Positions 55,246 through 64,000 of a DNA stretch of 64,000 bases are shown one piece after another. Made by a program: the position numbers and the translations under genes. Origin of the DNA: Gordonia sihwensis NBRC 108236 (GTDB lineage: Bacteria; Actinomycetota; Actinomycetes; Mycobacteriales; Mycobacteriaceae). How positions within the stretch are numbered: position 1 is the first letter of the stretch; every line of letters starts with the position of its first letter. A model generated the notes under the pieces. That model did not search any database and had not been told where the DNA came from. It saw nothing but the letters and a program-made list of their open reading frames with translations. Location of the stretch: positions 58,343 through 122,342 of the forward strand of contig NZ_BANU01000019.1 of the NCBI RefSeq assembly GCF_000333035.1, given 5' to 3'.

Positions 55246-56442
55246 TCAGGAGCAGTTCACCACGTGCTTGGCCTTCAGGATCCGGAGCACCGAGCGGTCG
55301 ATCCGGCGCTGCGACAGCTTCCCGTCCGCGACCGCCTTCTCCAAGGTGTCCAGCACCGAGGTCACGTGATCGGTGGAAAGCCACAGGCCGATGTCCGAGC
55401 CGGCGGTGATCGCCTTCAGCACCGCCTGTTCGATCGTGTACTTGTCGGTGATCGCCTTCATGCCGGACAGATCGTCGGAGAAGACGACGCCGTCGAACGC
55501 CGGTCCGTTGTACTTCTTGCCGGTGCGCAACATGCCGATCGCCGCCGGACTGATGCTCGCGGGCGTCTCCGGCCCGGTCAGACCCGGAACGATCAGGTGC
55601 CCGACCATCACGCCCGCGGTCCCGGGACTGCGCAGCAGAGTCCGGTACGGAACGAGATCGGTGTTCTGCATGTCCGCCAGCGGAGGCGTGGTGACGGCGC
55701 CGGTGTGCGAATCCCCCGATGCGTGCCCGTGGCCGGGGAAGTGCTTGTACACGGGCATGATGCCCGCGTCCTGCAGCCCGCGCGCATAGGCACCGGCGTA
55801 CTCGGTGACCACCGCGGGATCGTTCGAGAACGACCGGTCGCCGATCACCTCGTCGTCGGGCTCGGCACTGACGTCCGCCGACGGAGCGAAGTCGACGGTA
55901 ACACCGAGCTTCGCCATCTTCTCGCCGGCCGCCTTGGCGAGCTGCCGGACCTGCTCGGGAGTCTTGGTGCGCGCCAGCACACGCGCCGACGGCATGTCGA
56001 TGCCCAGCGACTTGAGGCGGCTCACTCGGCCACCCTCCTGATCCACGGTCACCATCAGCGGGACCTTCTGGCTCTTCGAGAGCGTGGCGACGGTGCCGTC
56101 GCTCAGCATCGACAGGTCGGTCCAACTGCCGACGAACACTCCGCCGATGTGCTCCTTCGCGACCACCCGCCGCGCGTCGGCCCCGTTCTGCACCCCGACC
56201 ACCAGCAGCTGAGCGAGCTTGTCGCGCAGCTTCATCCCGGCCAGTTCCTCGGAGCCGCACGCGGCGGGAACCGTCGGAGCACTGCTCGAGGCGGAAACGG
56301 TCCGCGAACTCGTCGTCGTGTGCGACGACGGTGCGGCCTGATCGCCGGTCGACTCCGAGCACGCCGCGGAGGCGAAGAGGCCTGCCGTTGCGACGAGGGC
56401 GACGAGAGCACGGCTGGGACGTAGATGCGTGAGCGGGCTCAT
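55246..56442 (-). CDS. nagZ: Beta-N-acetylglucosaminidase lipoprotein (LpqI/NagZ, GH3)
   Basis: This 398-residue protein has a lipoprotein signal ending in SAAC (Cys28), a Ser/Thr-rich linker and a GH3 domain with KHFPGHGHASGDSHTG and the nucleophile Asp in VVFSDDLSGMKAI. It removes GlcNAc from muropeptides in cell-wall recycling. It is upstream of, and in the same direction as, tetR. Order matches lpqI (Rv0237). Confidence 0.94.
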   Translation of the reverse strand: MSPLTHLRPSRALVALVATAGLFASAACSESTGDQAAPSSHTTTSSRTVSASSSAPTVPAACGSEELAGMKLRDKLAQLLVVGVQNGADARRVVAKEHIGGVFVGSWTDLSMLSDGTVATLSKSQKVPLMVTVDQEGGRVSRLKSLGIDMPSARVLARTKTPEQVRQLAKAAGEKMAKLGVTVDFAPSADVSAEPDDEVIGDRSFSNDPAVVTEYAGAYARGLQDAGIMPVYKHFPGHGHASGDSHTGAVTTPPLADMQNTDLVPYRTLLRSPGTAGVMVGHLIVPGLTGPETPASISPAAIGMLRTGKKYNGPAFDGVVFSDDLSGMKAITDKYTIEQAVLKAITAGSDIGLWLSTDHVTSVLDTLEKAVADGKLSQRRIDRSVLRILKAKHVVNCS

Positions 56443-56532
56443 CCACCCAGTGTTTCATGCTCGCTCGCGACGGCGGATCGGCGCGGCGGACGAAGCCCGG
56501 GCGGCGCCGACTGAACTGGTACCTTGGAATCC

Positions 56533-56733
56533 ATGCTGCGTGAACGCCTGATCTATGGTGCCGTCGCCGGAGTGGCCGGCGTGCTCGTCGGCATCGGCGC
56601 CGTCTTCCTCGGCGGGCAGCTCGCCTCCGAAACCAAGCCGTCGACCGACGTGAACAGCTTCAACGCCGACAACGGTTTCGTTCAGGGATCGGTGGACTAC
56701 GGATCCCGCGGCGGCGGAGACGCCAACAACTGA
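56533..56733 (+). CDS. DUF2613 small membrane protein
   Basis: This 66-residue protein starts MLRERLIYGAVAGVAGVLVGIGAVFLGG, a single helix, and ends with a polar tail containing VDYGSRG, as in the Rv0236A family. Function unknown; it is kept next to aftD in mycolate-containing genera. A TACCTT box (56520-56525) lies 7 bases from the ATG, a leaderless candidate. Its stop codon overlaps a CTG that is in frame with aftD. Confidence 0.88.
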   Translation: MLRERLIYGAVAGVAGVLVGIGAVFLGGQLASETKPSTDVNSFNADNGFVQGSVDYGSRGGGDANN

Positions 56734-56837
56734 CTCGCGCACTCCTCCGCCGGTCCGCTCGGTCGAGTCCCGCAGCAACTGAGCCGGGCGGCCCGGGCCG
56801 GATTCTGACGCGGGCGCAGGCACTCATCGTCGCTGTC

Positions 56838-59800
56838 GTGGCGCTGGTGGTCTGTCTACTCCAGCGCCCCGGCCGCATCTCGCCCGACACCAAGCTGGAC
56901 CTGACCGCCGATCCGATCGGGTTCCTCACCCGCGCCGCGCACCTGTGGTCGCCGGATGCCCCGATGGGCCAGATCCAGAACCAGGCCTACGGATACTTCT
57001 TCCCGCACGGCCTGTTCTTCGCCGTCGGCGAGATCCTGCACGTGCCGCCGTGGATCACTCAGCGATTCTGGTGGGCGATTCTGCTGACCGTCGGCTTCCT
57101 GGGCGTGGTCCGTCTCGCCGAGGCGCTGCGCGTCGGGTCGTTCACATCGCGGCTGATCGCCGGTTGGGTCTTCGTACTGGCCCCCCGCGTGATGACCACG
57201 CTGGGCACCATCTCCTCGGAGACGCTGCCGATGATGCTGGCGCCCTGGGTGCTGCTCCCGGTGGTCCGGGCTCTCGACGCGTCCGACCCCCGTCCACTGT
57301 GGCGCAACGCGGCCCGGTCCGCATGCGCGGTGGCGCTGATGGGTGCGGTGAACGCCGTCGCCACGGCTGCGGCGGTGGCGGTGTCGGCGATCTGGTGGCT
57401 GCTGGCGACTGCGCGGCGCGACCGGGGACGCCGCCGTCGCGGACTGGTCTTCGGCGCATGGTGGGCGGCGGGTCTGGCGATGGCGTGCCTGTGGTGGGTG
57501 GTGCCGCTGCTGATCCTCTCGCGGGTCTCCCCGCCGTTCCTCGACTTCATCGAGTCGGCGAGCGTCACCACCGAATGGACCTCCCTCACCGAAGTGCTGC
57601 GCGGCACCGACTCGTGGACGCCGTTCGTCTCCCCGGAACGCGCTGTGGGCGCCGTTCTGGTCTCCGAGCCGGCCGCGGTGGTCGCGACCGGCATCCTCGC
57701 CGCCGCCGGGTTGGCCGGTCTCACGATGCGGGCGATGCCGCACCGCCGCCGCTTCCTGACCATCCTGGTGACCGGCCTGCTCGCCTTGTGCCTCGGATAT
57801 CCGGGAGCATTCGGTTCGCCCGTGCGTGAGACCGTCATCGCCTTCCTCGACGGTCCGGGCGCCGCGCTGCGCAACATCCACAAGTTCGATCCGCTGGTCC
57901 GGCTCCCCCTCGCGATGGGAATCGCGCATCTGCTCGCGCGTGTCCGTGTCCCGATCCGCAGCCGCGGTGCCGAACGCGGGGTGGCCGCCGCACTGGTGGT
58001 GGTGATCGCCGCGTTCGGCTCCGGGTCGTTGCTGTGGACCGGCGGGCTGGCACCGGCCAAGAGCTACCGCGCCGTCCCCGACTACTGGCAGCAGACGGCC
58101 GACTGGCTCGACGCCGCGCAGGCCGGCTCCTCGACTCCGTCGCGCGCCCTGGTGGTCCCGGGAGCGCCCTTCGCCGACCAGATCTGGGGTCTCACGCGCG
58201 ACGAACCGCTGCAGGCGCTGGCGCACTCGCCGTGGGCCGTCCGCGACGCGATTCCCCTGACGCCTCCGGGCGCCATCCGCGCGATGGACTCGGTGCAACG
58301 GGCGCTGAGCTCGGGCCGCGGATCACCGGGACTGGCCGCGACACTCGCCGAGCAGGGTGTCGGATACCTGGTGCTGCGGGCCGATCTGGACGCGGTGACG
58401 TCACGGTCGGCACGACCGCTGCTGGTGGCGCAGGCGATCCGCAACTCACCCGGACTGACGGAGGCGGCCCGGTTCGGTCCCGACGTCTCACCGCCGACGC
58501 TCGACGGCGTGGTCGTGGACGACGGACTGCGTCCGCCGATGCCGGCGGTGACGGTCTACCGGGTCGGACCGCCCGACGGCACCGGTGCCACGACCGCCGG
58601 CGCGCCCGGACTGGTGGACGTCGGCGCGATGACGCGGGTGACCGGCGGACCGGAGGCCCTCGCCGCGGTGGAGGACGCCCGCAGCCGAGCCGGAGAGGAA
58701 CCGCTGGGTCCGGCGCTGCTGACCGCGGACGCGAGGCGCGCGGGCCTGCCCGACGCTCCGGCGGTGGTGACCGACTCCCCTGTCGACCGGGAGACCGACT
58801 TCGGGCGGGTCGACGACCATTCCTCGGCTATTCGCGGCCCCGACGATCCCCGGCTGACCAAGAACGCGGCGCCGGACTACCCGGTGCCGGGCCAGCCGCT
58901 GGTCCGCGCGCAATGGCTGCTCGACAACCAGCCGGGCATGGTGCGCGTGACCAGTTCGGGCTCGGCCGCCGACGCGACGCAGCCCGGCCGGACGTCGCCT
59001 GCCAATTCCACCGCCGCCGCCTTCGACGGCGATCCGGACACCGCCTGGGTCAGTCGCGGTCTGGAGTCGGCGGTCGGCAGGTGGCTCTCGATCGACTTCA
59101 CCCATCCGCAGGACGACCTCGCGGTGACCGTCACGACGGCCAAGGCGCTCGGGCCGGACGTCTCGACGCTGCTGGTCTCGTCCGATTCCGGCAGCACCGT
59201 GGCTCAGGGAGTGAAACCCGGAGTGCCGACCCGGATCCTGGTGCCGTCGGGGCCCACGTCGAGCGTCCAGGTCCGCGCCATCGACACCGCCGACGGCTCG
59301 GCCGGTAATCAGTTCGCGATCGCCGAACTGTCGGTCGCCGACGCGAACACCGGTGTCCCGCTGTCGATCCGGCAGCGCACGGTGCTGCCGACACTCGACG
59401 CCGCAGACGACGTGTCCGGCTGGGTGCTCTCCCCCGAACTCGGTCCGATCCCGGATTGCGTCACCGCGGCGGACGGCCGGGTGCGCTGCTCGCCGGCGGT
59501 GGGGTTGAGTCCGGAGACGCCGGGTGTGTTCTCCCGGACCCTGTCGGTGCCGTCGCAGACCGACGCCGATGTGCATGTCACGCTGCGACCGAAGTCCGGC
59601 GGTGAACTCTCGGATCTGCTGGCCCGCACCGGCGTGATCCGCGCGGAGGCGCAGTCGTCGGTGGCCGATCCGCGCGGCAACGCATCGGCCGCCGTCGACG
59701 GTGATCCGAACACCACGTGGACCGCACCGGATCCGGACACGTTCCCGAAGGGAAGGAAACCCGTTCTGACCCTTCATCTGCCCGCCCCTCGCGAAGTGTC

Positions 59801-60995
59801 CGGGATCCGTCTCCAGACGCCCGCGGACTATCCGGCGCACCCGACCCGCGTGTCCGTGGAGTTGCGGGACGGTGATCGGACGGTGGCGCGGACGACAGCG
59901 CGGGTCGGCACGGACGGGGTGCTGTCGGTTCCCGCCGCCCGCGCCGACACCGTGGTGCTGACGATCGAGGAGCAGAGCGATCTGATCGACGTCAACGATC
60001 TCGGTTTCGCGAAGGACGCACCGGTCGGCATCAGCGAGGCCCAAGTGCTGCCGGGCGGCCCGAACGTACCCGACGACGACCATCGCATCATCGAGATCGG
60101 CTGCGCCACAGACCCGTCCGGCCCGTACGGCATGGGTGTCACGGCAGCCGGCCAGATGCTCCGACTGCATGTCCGCACTACGGTGGGCGCGCTGCGCCGC
60201 GGCGAGAGCGTATCGGCGACCGCGTGCCCCGGCCCGTCGCTGCGACTGCCGGCGGGTGAGCAGGAGGTCGCGGTGAATCCGGGACGCGCCTTCACCGTCG
60301 ACGCGGTGACCCTCCGGCGTCCCGGCGCGGAGGCCTCCTCGCCTGCGGTGACGCACCCGCAGGTGACCGAATGGGCGCCCACGGACCGGAGGCTGACGGT
60401 GGACGCCGCCGACACCGACCGCATCCTGTTCGTTCCCGAGAGCACGAATCCCGCCTGGCATGCACGCGCCGACGGCCGAGAACTGAAGCCGGTCGTGGTG
60501 AACGGCTGGCAGCAGGGCTGGATCGTGCCGGCGGGAACGGGCGGCACCGTCGCGCTCACCGTCGACCTCGACTCGCCGTACCGGTGGGCGCTGGGCGCCG
60601 GTCTGGCGCTGGTGGTGGTTCTGTTCGCCGTCGCCTTCGGTCCGAGGTTCGGACGGCGCCGCTGCGAGCCGGCCGTGCGGCCGGACGACGGCGTGCGCGC
60701 CGGACGAGGCGCGGTCGCCGCGGCATCCGCCGCGGCCCTCGCGGCGGCGTTCCTGCTGACCGGCTGGCCGGGGGCGCTGATCGCGGCGGCGACCGGGGCC
60801 GTCACCTGGCGGCTCTCCGCCCGCCTACGACCGGCGCTGACGTTCACGGCGATGCTCGCGGCGACGGTGGCGCTGGCCACGGGGCCCTGGCATTCGGGCA
60901 CCGCCTACACCGGCTACAGCGGCTGGGCCCAGGCGTTCGCGCTGATCGCCGTCAGCGCGGCGGTGGCGGCGGCGCTGTTCGGCCGGCCGCGGTGA
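56838..60995 (+). CDS. aftD: Alpha-(1->3)-arabinofuranosyltransferase AftD
   Basis: This protein of at least 1385 residues transfers arabinofuranose from decaprenyl-phospho-arabinose onto arabinogalactan/lipoarabinomannan at the outer face of the membrane. It has an N-terminal GT-C membrane domain (about 11 helices; DTKLDLTADPIGFLTRAAHLW at the first loop), long extracytoplasmic carbohydrate-binding regions of the F5/8 discoidin type (FDGDPDTAWVSRGLES; VDGDPNTTWTAPDP), and C-terminal helices. GTG 56838 cuts into the first helix. No ATG, GTG or TTG exists upstream in frame, but CTG 56730 overlaps the DUF2613 stop (CTGA), so the true start may be CTG. Confidence 0.92.
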   Translation: MALVVCLLQRPGRISPDTKLDLTADPIGFLTRAAHLWSPDAPMGQIQNQAYGYFFPHGLFFAVGEILHVPPWITQRFWWAILLTVGFLGVVRLAEALRVGSFTSRLIAGWVFVLAPRVMTTLGTISSETLPMMLAPWVLLPVVRALDASDPRPLWRNAARSACAVALMGAVNAVATAAAVAVSAIWWLLATARRDRGRRRRGLVFGAWWAAGLAMACLWWVVPLLILSRVSPPFLDFIESASVTTEWTSLTEVLRGTDSWTPFVSPERAVGAVLVSEPAAVVATGILAAAGLAGLTMRAMPHRRRFLTILVTGLLALCLGYPGAFGSPVRETVIAFLDGPGAALRNIHKFDPLVRLPLAMGIAHLLARVRVPIRSRGAERGVAAALVVVIAAFGSGSLLWTGGLAPAKSYRAVPDYWQQTADWLDAAQAGSSTPSRALVVPGAPFADQIWGLTRDEPLQALAHSPWAVRDAIPLTPPGAIRAMDSVQRALSSGRGSPGLAATLAEQGVGYLVLRADLDAVTSRSARPLLVAQAIRNSPGLTEAARFGPDVSPPTLDGVVVDDGLRPPMPAVTVYRVGPPDGTGATTAGAPGLVDVGAMTRVTGGPEALAAVEDARSRAGEEPLGPALLTADARRAGLPDAPAVVTDSPVDRETDFGRVDDHSSAIRGPDDPRLTKNAAPDYPVPGQPLVRAQWLLDNQPGMVRVTSSGSAADATQPGRTSPANSTAAAFDGDPDTAWVSRGLESAVGRWLSIDFTHPQDDLAVTVTTAKALGPDVSTLLVSSDSGSTVAQGVKPGVPTRILVPSGPTSSVQVRAIDTADGSAGNQFAIAELSVADANTGVPLSIRQRTVLPTLDAADDVSGWVLSPELGPIPDCVTAADGRVRCSPAVGLSPETPGVFSRTLSVPSQTDADVHVTLRPKSGGELSDLLARTGVIRAEAQSSVADPRGNASAAVDGDPNTTWTAPDPDTFPKGRKPVLTLHLPAPREVSGIRLQTPADYPAHPTRVSVELRDGDRTVARTTARVGTDGVLSVPAARADTVVLTIEEQSDLIDVNDLGFAKDAPVGISEAQVLPGGPNVPDDDHRIIEIGCATDPSGPYGMGVTAAGQMLRLHVRTTVGALRRGESVSATACPGPSLRLPAGEQEVAVNPGRAFTVDAVTLRRPGAEASSPAVTHPQVTEWAPTDRRLTVDAADTDRILFVPESTNPAWHARADGRELKPVVVNGWQQGWIVPAGTGGTVALTVDLDSPYRWALGAGLALVVVLFAVAFGPRFGRRRCEPAVRPDDGVRAGRGAVAAASAAALAAAFLLTGWPGALIAAATGAVTWRLSARLRPALTFTAMLAATVALATGPWHSGTAYTGYSGWAQAFALIAVSAAVAAALFGRPR

Positions 60996-62184
60996 CGCCG
61001 GCGCGTTCCGGCGTCGGTTCGTCGGCGAGCACCTCCGCGGTCCGTCGCTTCTCCCGCGCCGACAACCGCGCCCGGAGCGGTTCCTCGACGAACGCGTAGC
61101 TGGCGGCCGAGAGCGCGACGGTGATGATCACCGTCAGCAGCCACACAGTCACGAAGTGACCGTCGAACATCGGAATGCCGAACAGCCCGAAGACCACGCT
61201 CAGCACCGCGAGATGCCAGATGAAGATGCCGTACGACCATCGGCCGAGCGCGTTCATCACCCGAGAGTCGAGGAAGACGAACGGGCCGTCGGACAGCACC
61301 AGCGGCGCCAGCACCGCGAATGCGGCGACGGCGCCGAGCGCCATCTTGGCCACGTAGGCCAGATGAGTCATGTCGCCGAGCCCGACCGGTCCGGCGATCG
61401 GCGTGCACGCGAGTGCGTACGCGGCGACGAATACCACGAGCTTCACCCGGCGGTCGGCGCCGAGCCGCACTGCGCGCGATCGGCGGTCGAGCCGGCCGGC
61501 GGCGAGGGCGGCCGCGATCTCGGACAGCACCAGACCCACGGCGAACCACGGCAGGTACCCGAGCACCCAGTTGCGCGCTTCAACACCGGCGGGAAGTGCG
61601 AGCAGTCGCGTCACCCAGGTCCACCCGAGGCTGACGATCGCGACCCCGACGATGATCGGGACGCGGCGGCGGGCACCGGCACCCCGTACCCGGTACAGCG
61701 CGAAGCCGATCACGGGCAGAAGCAGGTAGAACGCGACCTCCACCGACAGACTCCACATCTGGGTGAGGCCGGGCGCGAGAGTGAGGGGGACGAACACCTG
61801 GGTGAGGGTGAGATTGGCCAGCCAGACCGTCGCCGAGGCGCCGCGCGCCTGCGGCAGCAGAGCCAGTACCGCGACCACCACCAGCGCGTACGCCGGCCAG
61901 ATGCGGACGAAGCGATGTCGGAGATAGCGGCGCACTGCGGGCCGAGAAGCAGCCTCGTCGCGAGCCGCCGCGGCATACGGGCGCCACAGCAGGAATCCGC
62001 TGAGCGCGAAGAACAATGCGACGGCGAGGTCGAGGCGGCCGAGGATCTCTCCGAGCACCGGCCACTGCGTCGCCCGCGTCTGGAAGGCGACGTGCGTCGT
62101 CAGCACGCCGAGCGAGGCCACGGCGCGCAGGCCCTCCAATTGGGGGTAGAAACGCCGGGCCGGTGCCGGCTGCGAGTCAGACAT
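60952..62184 (-). CDS. Acyltransferase family 3 membrane protein
   Basis: This 410-residue protein has ten or more helices and the family signature RFYPQLEGLRAVASLGVLTTHVAF with a conserved Arg-Ala, then FFALSGFLLWRPY and LRHRFVRIWPAYAL, and SLSVEVAFYLLLP. Such enzymes O-acylate sugars or lipids of the envelope. ATG 62184 is preferred over an upstream in-frame codon at 62250. Its 3' end overlaps the convergent aftD end by 44 bases. Confidence 0.9.
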   Translation of the reverse strand: MSDSQPAPARRFYPQLEGLRAVASLGVLTTHVAFQTRATQWPVLGEILGRLDLAVALFFALSGFLLWRPYAAAARDEAASRPAVRRYLRHRFVRIWPAYALVVVAVLALLPQARGASATVWLANLTLTQVFVPLTLAPGLTQMWSLSVEVAFYLLLPVIGFALYRVRGAGARRRVPIIVGVAIVSLGWTWVTRLLALPAGVEARNWVLGYLPWFAVGLVLSEIAAALAAGRLDRRSRAVRLGADRRVKLVVFVAAYALACTPIAGPVGLGDMTHLAYVAKMALGAVAAFAVLAPLVLSDGPFVFLDSRVMNALGRWSYGIFIWHLAVLSVVFGLFGIPMFDGHFVTVWLLTVIITVALSAASYAFVEEPLRARLSAREKRRTAEVLADEPTPERAGVTAAGRTAPPPPPR

Positions 62185-62264
62185 GTCCTGCCCAGGGTAA
62201 GCCGCGCGAGCGCGGCGGCGGGAGCCCGGACGAGCGGCCGGCCCCCTCACATACAGTCGACGCT

Positions 62265-63389
62265 ATGTCCGACGCCGCTTCCGACAGCCCCCGGACCGGT
62301 CCGCGCTGGTCGACCCGGGAGCTCATCGCCCCGACCGCGTTCTTCCTCGGCGCACTGTTGCTGGCAGCGGCGGTCGCGATGGGCCCGATCATCGGTCCCG
62401 GCCTGAGAAAACTGCCGCTGAGCGTCGACCAGACGTGGATCGCCGACTCCTCCGACGACACGACGGTCCTCGACCGCTGTTCCATCGACTCCCCCGCGGC
62501 GAGGGTGCTCGAGGCGCATCTGCAGCAGCGCCGCCGGACGGTTGCGGTGAGGCCGTCGGACTCTGACGTGGTCACACTGCAGGCGGCCACGGCGCTGGGC
62601 GTGGACTCGTACCTCGTCGACGGCAGGGTCCAGGACGCCGAGCGAGTCTGCGCAGAGCCCACGTTGGCCGCGACCATCGACCGGGTGACGGTGAACCGGG
62701 TGACGGCGTCGCCGACCGGGCGGTCGGAGATCCAGTACGACGACAAGCACGCCGCCGTCGCCGTCCCCGACCGCCGAGGTCGCACTTACGCACTGCCGTA
62801 CGGCTTCGACGATCCCGGCGACTACTTCGACGTCACCACCAGGCAGACGGTTCCGCTGCAGGCCGCGGGCGAGACCGAGATCGACGGCCGCAGGGTGGCC
62901 CGGCTGCGCGCGGTGATCCCCGACACCGACCTGGGCGCGCTGGGAACCGATCCGCGCGGAGTGATCACCCGCCCGGCCTCGTGGTTCGGCACCTTCCCCG
63001 GAGTGGCGCCGAGCCGACGACTGACCGCCAGCCTCCATCACCGCGCCACTCGGGACCTGTTCGTCGACACGGCGACCGGCGTGGTGGTGGACGAGCGGAT
63101 CGAGATCGAGGAGGAGTACCGGTTCGCGCCGGGCGAAGCCGGGTCGAATCCGGCGCTGACGGGATTTCGCCTGCCCAATCTGAGCACCGTCCTCACCGGT
63201 GATCGGCAGAGCCGGATCGACGGGGCCGACGCCGCCCGGCACCGCGCCCGCCCGGTGACTCTGGTGACGCGGACCCTGCCCGTCGCACTCGGCGCCGTGG
63301 GCGTGCTGGCGCTGATCGGCGGAGCGGTGTACGTCTACCGCACCGGCGTGCGGAACGGGCGAGAAGACGACGGCGTCAGGAAGCGGTGA
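62265..63389 (+). CDS. DUF3068 / PorA-family protein
   Basis: This 374-residue protein has a helix near residues 23-45, a long extracytoplasmic domain and a C-terminal helix (about 343-363), matching DUF3068 (PorA-like) proteins of mycolate-containing bacteria. Segments such as YALPYGFDDPGDYFDVTTRQTVPLQAAGETEIDG are typical. The function is unknown, probably envelope-related. A TACAGT box (62252-62257) lies 7 bases from the ATG at 62265, suggesting leaderless expression. Confidence 0.88.
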   Translation: MSDAASDSPRTGPRWSTRELIAPTAFFLGALLLAAAVAMGPIIGPGLRKLPLSVDQTWIADSSDDTTVLDRCSIDSPAARVLEAHLQQRRRTVAVRPSDSDVVTLQAATALGVDSYLVDGRVQDAERVCAEPTLAATIDRVTVNRVTASPTGRSEIQYDDKHAAVAVPDRRGRTYALPYGFDDPGDYFDVTTRQTVPLQAAGETEIDGRRVARLRAVIPDTDLGALGTDPRGVITRPASWFGTFPGVAPSRRLTASLHHRATRDLFVDTATGVVVDERIEIEEEYRFAPGEAGSNPALTGFRLPNLSTVLTGDRQSRIDGADAARHRARPVTLVTRTLPVALGAVGVLALIGGAVYVYRTGVRNGREDDGVRKR

Positions 63390-64000
63390 GCCAGGCGCCG
63401 GTCGCGGCCACCGCGCAGGCCGCCGCCCCGGCGGCGACGGCGACGAGTCCGGCCACCGAATCGACCGCGGTCAGGATCACCGACACCTCCACCACGAGGA
63501 CCACGAGCGCCGGGATCGCACCCCGCGCGCGGTCGCGAGCGATCGCGGTCAACAGCATCAGCTGCAGCACCGCGAGCAGGGCTCCGGTGAGCGCGAACAA
63601 CCACATCAACCCCGCCACCGGCCGGTAGTCGTCGGAGATCACCACGGGCACCAATCCGCCGCCGACGGCGGCGATCAGGGTGGTGACCAGACCCGTCAGC
63701 GCGAGGACGCCGACCGCGCCGCGGAGAGCGGCGGCCGAACGCACCGGGTCGGCCAGCCTCGGGTACACCACCACGCCGATGGCCTGCGGCAGCCAGAACG
63801 CCGCCTTGGTGGCGACGGCGCCGAGCGCGTAGACGCCCGCGTCCCCGGCGGTCAGCACCGATCGGGACAGCAGCAGATCCACCGACACCGCGACGATCAT
63901 CACGAACTGCACGCCCGACGCGGCGACCACCGCCGACAGCGTGAGCCGCGACCCGGGCGCTGCCGCGCCTCGGGAGCGTTCGGCCGGACCGATCGCGGCT
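63376..64000 (-). CDS. Polysaccharide flippase-like membrane protein, N-terminus beyond window
   Basis: The frame is open to the right edge (208 codons visible) and contains about six helices. FVMIVAVSVDLLLSRSVLTAGDAGVYALGAVATKAAFWLPQAIGVVVYPRLAD is the pattern of MATE-like/oligosaccharide flippases, where Pro and Arg follow the helix near the substrate cavity. It may export polysaccharide or lipid-linked sugars. It overlaps the convergent DUF3068 gene by 14 bases. Confidence 0.82.
   Translation of the reverse strand, partial: AAIGPAERSRGAAAPGSRLTLSAVVAASGVQFVMIVAVSVDLLLSRSVLTAGDAGVYALGAVATKAAFWLPQAIGVVVYPRLADPVRSAAALRGAVGVLALTGLVTTLIAAVGGGLVPVVISDDYRPVAGLMWLFALTGALLAVLQLMLLTAIARDRARGAIPALVVLVVEVSVILTAVDSVAGLVAVAAGAAACAVAATGAWLTAS

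Noticed and set aside
58488..60461. Long minus-strand open frame (657 codons) inside aftD
   Set aside because: Antisense shadow of aftD, whose product has clear family domains.

Overview
The window is a GC-rich chromosomal stretch of a mycolic-acid actinobacterium (order Mycobacteriales), most likely Gordonia or a close relative. The support is gene content and gene order: PknG-GlnH-GlnX, an AftD arabinofuranosyltransferase, a DUF2613 small protein, FabG4/HtdX/FadA2/FadE5, PorA/DUF3068, and frequent leaderless starts with a TANNNT -10 box 6-8 bases before the start codon. Genus assignment is inference; no rRNA is present. Two blocks keep the gene order I recall from Mycobacterium tuberculosis: 18389-32932 matches Rv0408-Rv0417 (pta, ackA, pknG, glnH, glnX, mutT3, thiE, thiO, thiS, thiG) and 50156-60995 matches Rv0236c-Rv0243 (aftD, DUF2613, lpqI/nagZ, tetR, htdX, fabG4, fadA2). 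The Rv0244c homologue fadE5 lies about 9 kb away at 39624.

Layout. 1-810: truncated, relatively A+T-rich hypothetical gene ending beside tRNA-Gly(CCC), probably the edge of an integrated element. 870-10457: assorted genes (TIGR03086-like protein, DUF222-HNH nuclease, secreted GH1 enzyme, SPFH membrane protein coupled to a ribbon-helix-helix protein, divergent Tat-exported PhoD and metallophosphoesterase, secreted Ala-rich protein, DUF998). 10558-18381: thiolase, LysG-LysE type export pair, ferredoxin reductase, ArsC, hydrolase, divergent ATP-grasp/membrane pair. 18389-21351: thiamine genes with a TPP riboswitch. 21349-21972: a leader peptide plus hairpin in front of a stand-alone LeuA regulatory-domain protein. 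22010-32932: mutT3, glnX-glnH-pknG, an acyl-CoA synthetase bracketed by repeats, ackA and pta. 32988-38565: regulators, CDF transporter, HdeD, thioesterase, PAP2. 38674-49945: nfo, fadE5, alcohol dehydrogenase, ArsR/MFS, ACT protein, LysR/mqo, SDR, VanW. 50156-56442: beta-oxidation genes, TetR, NagZ. 56533-64000: envelope genes (DUF2613, aftD, acyltransferase, DUF3068, flippase).

Regulatory logic visible in the sequence: the same 16-bp TTAC-N6-GTAA palindrome overlaps a predicted -10 box in front of tetR, in the fadA2/fabG4 divergent region and in front of fadE5, so the TetR protein probably controls all of them. A 57-bp symmetric nested operator separates arsR from its MFS transporter. A repeat family of about 26-33 bases brackets the acyl-CoA synthetase and builds three long hairpins between htdX and tetR.
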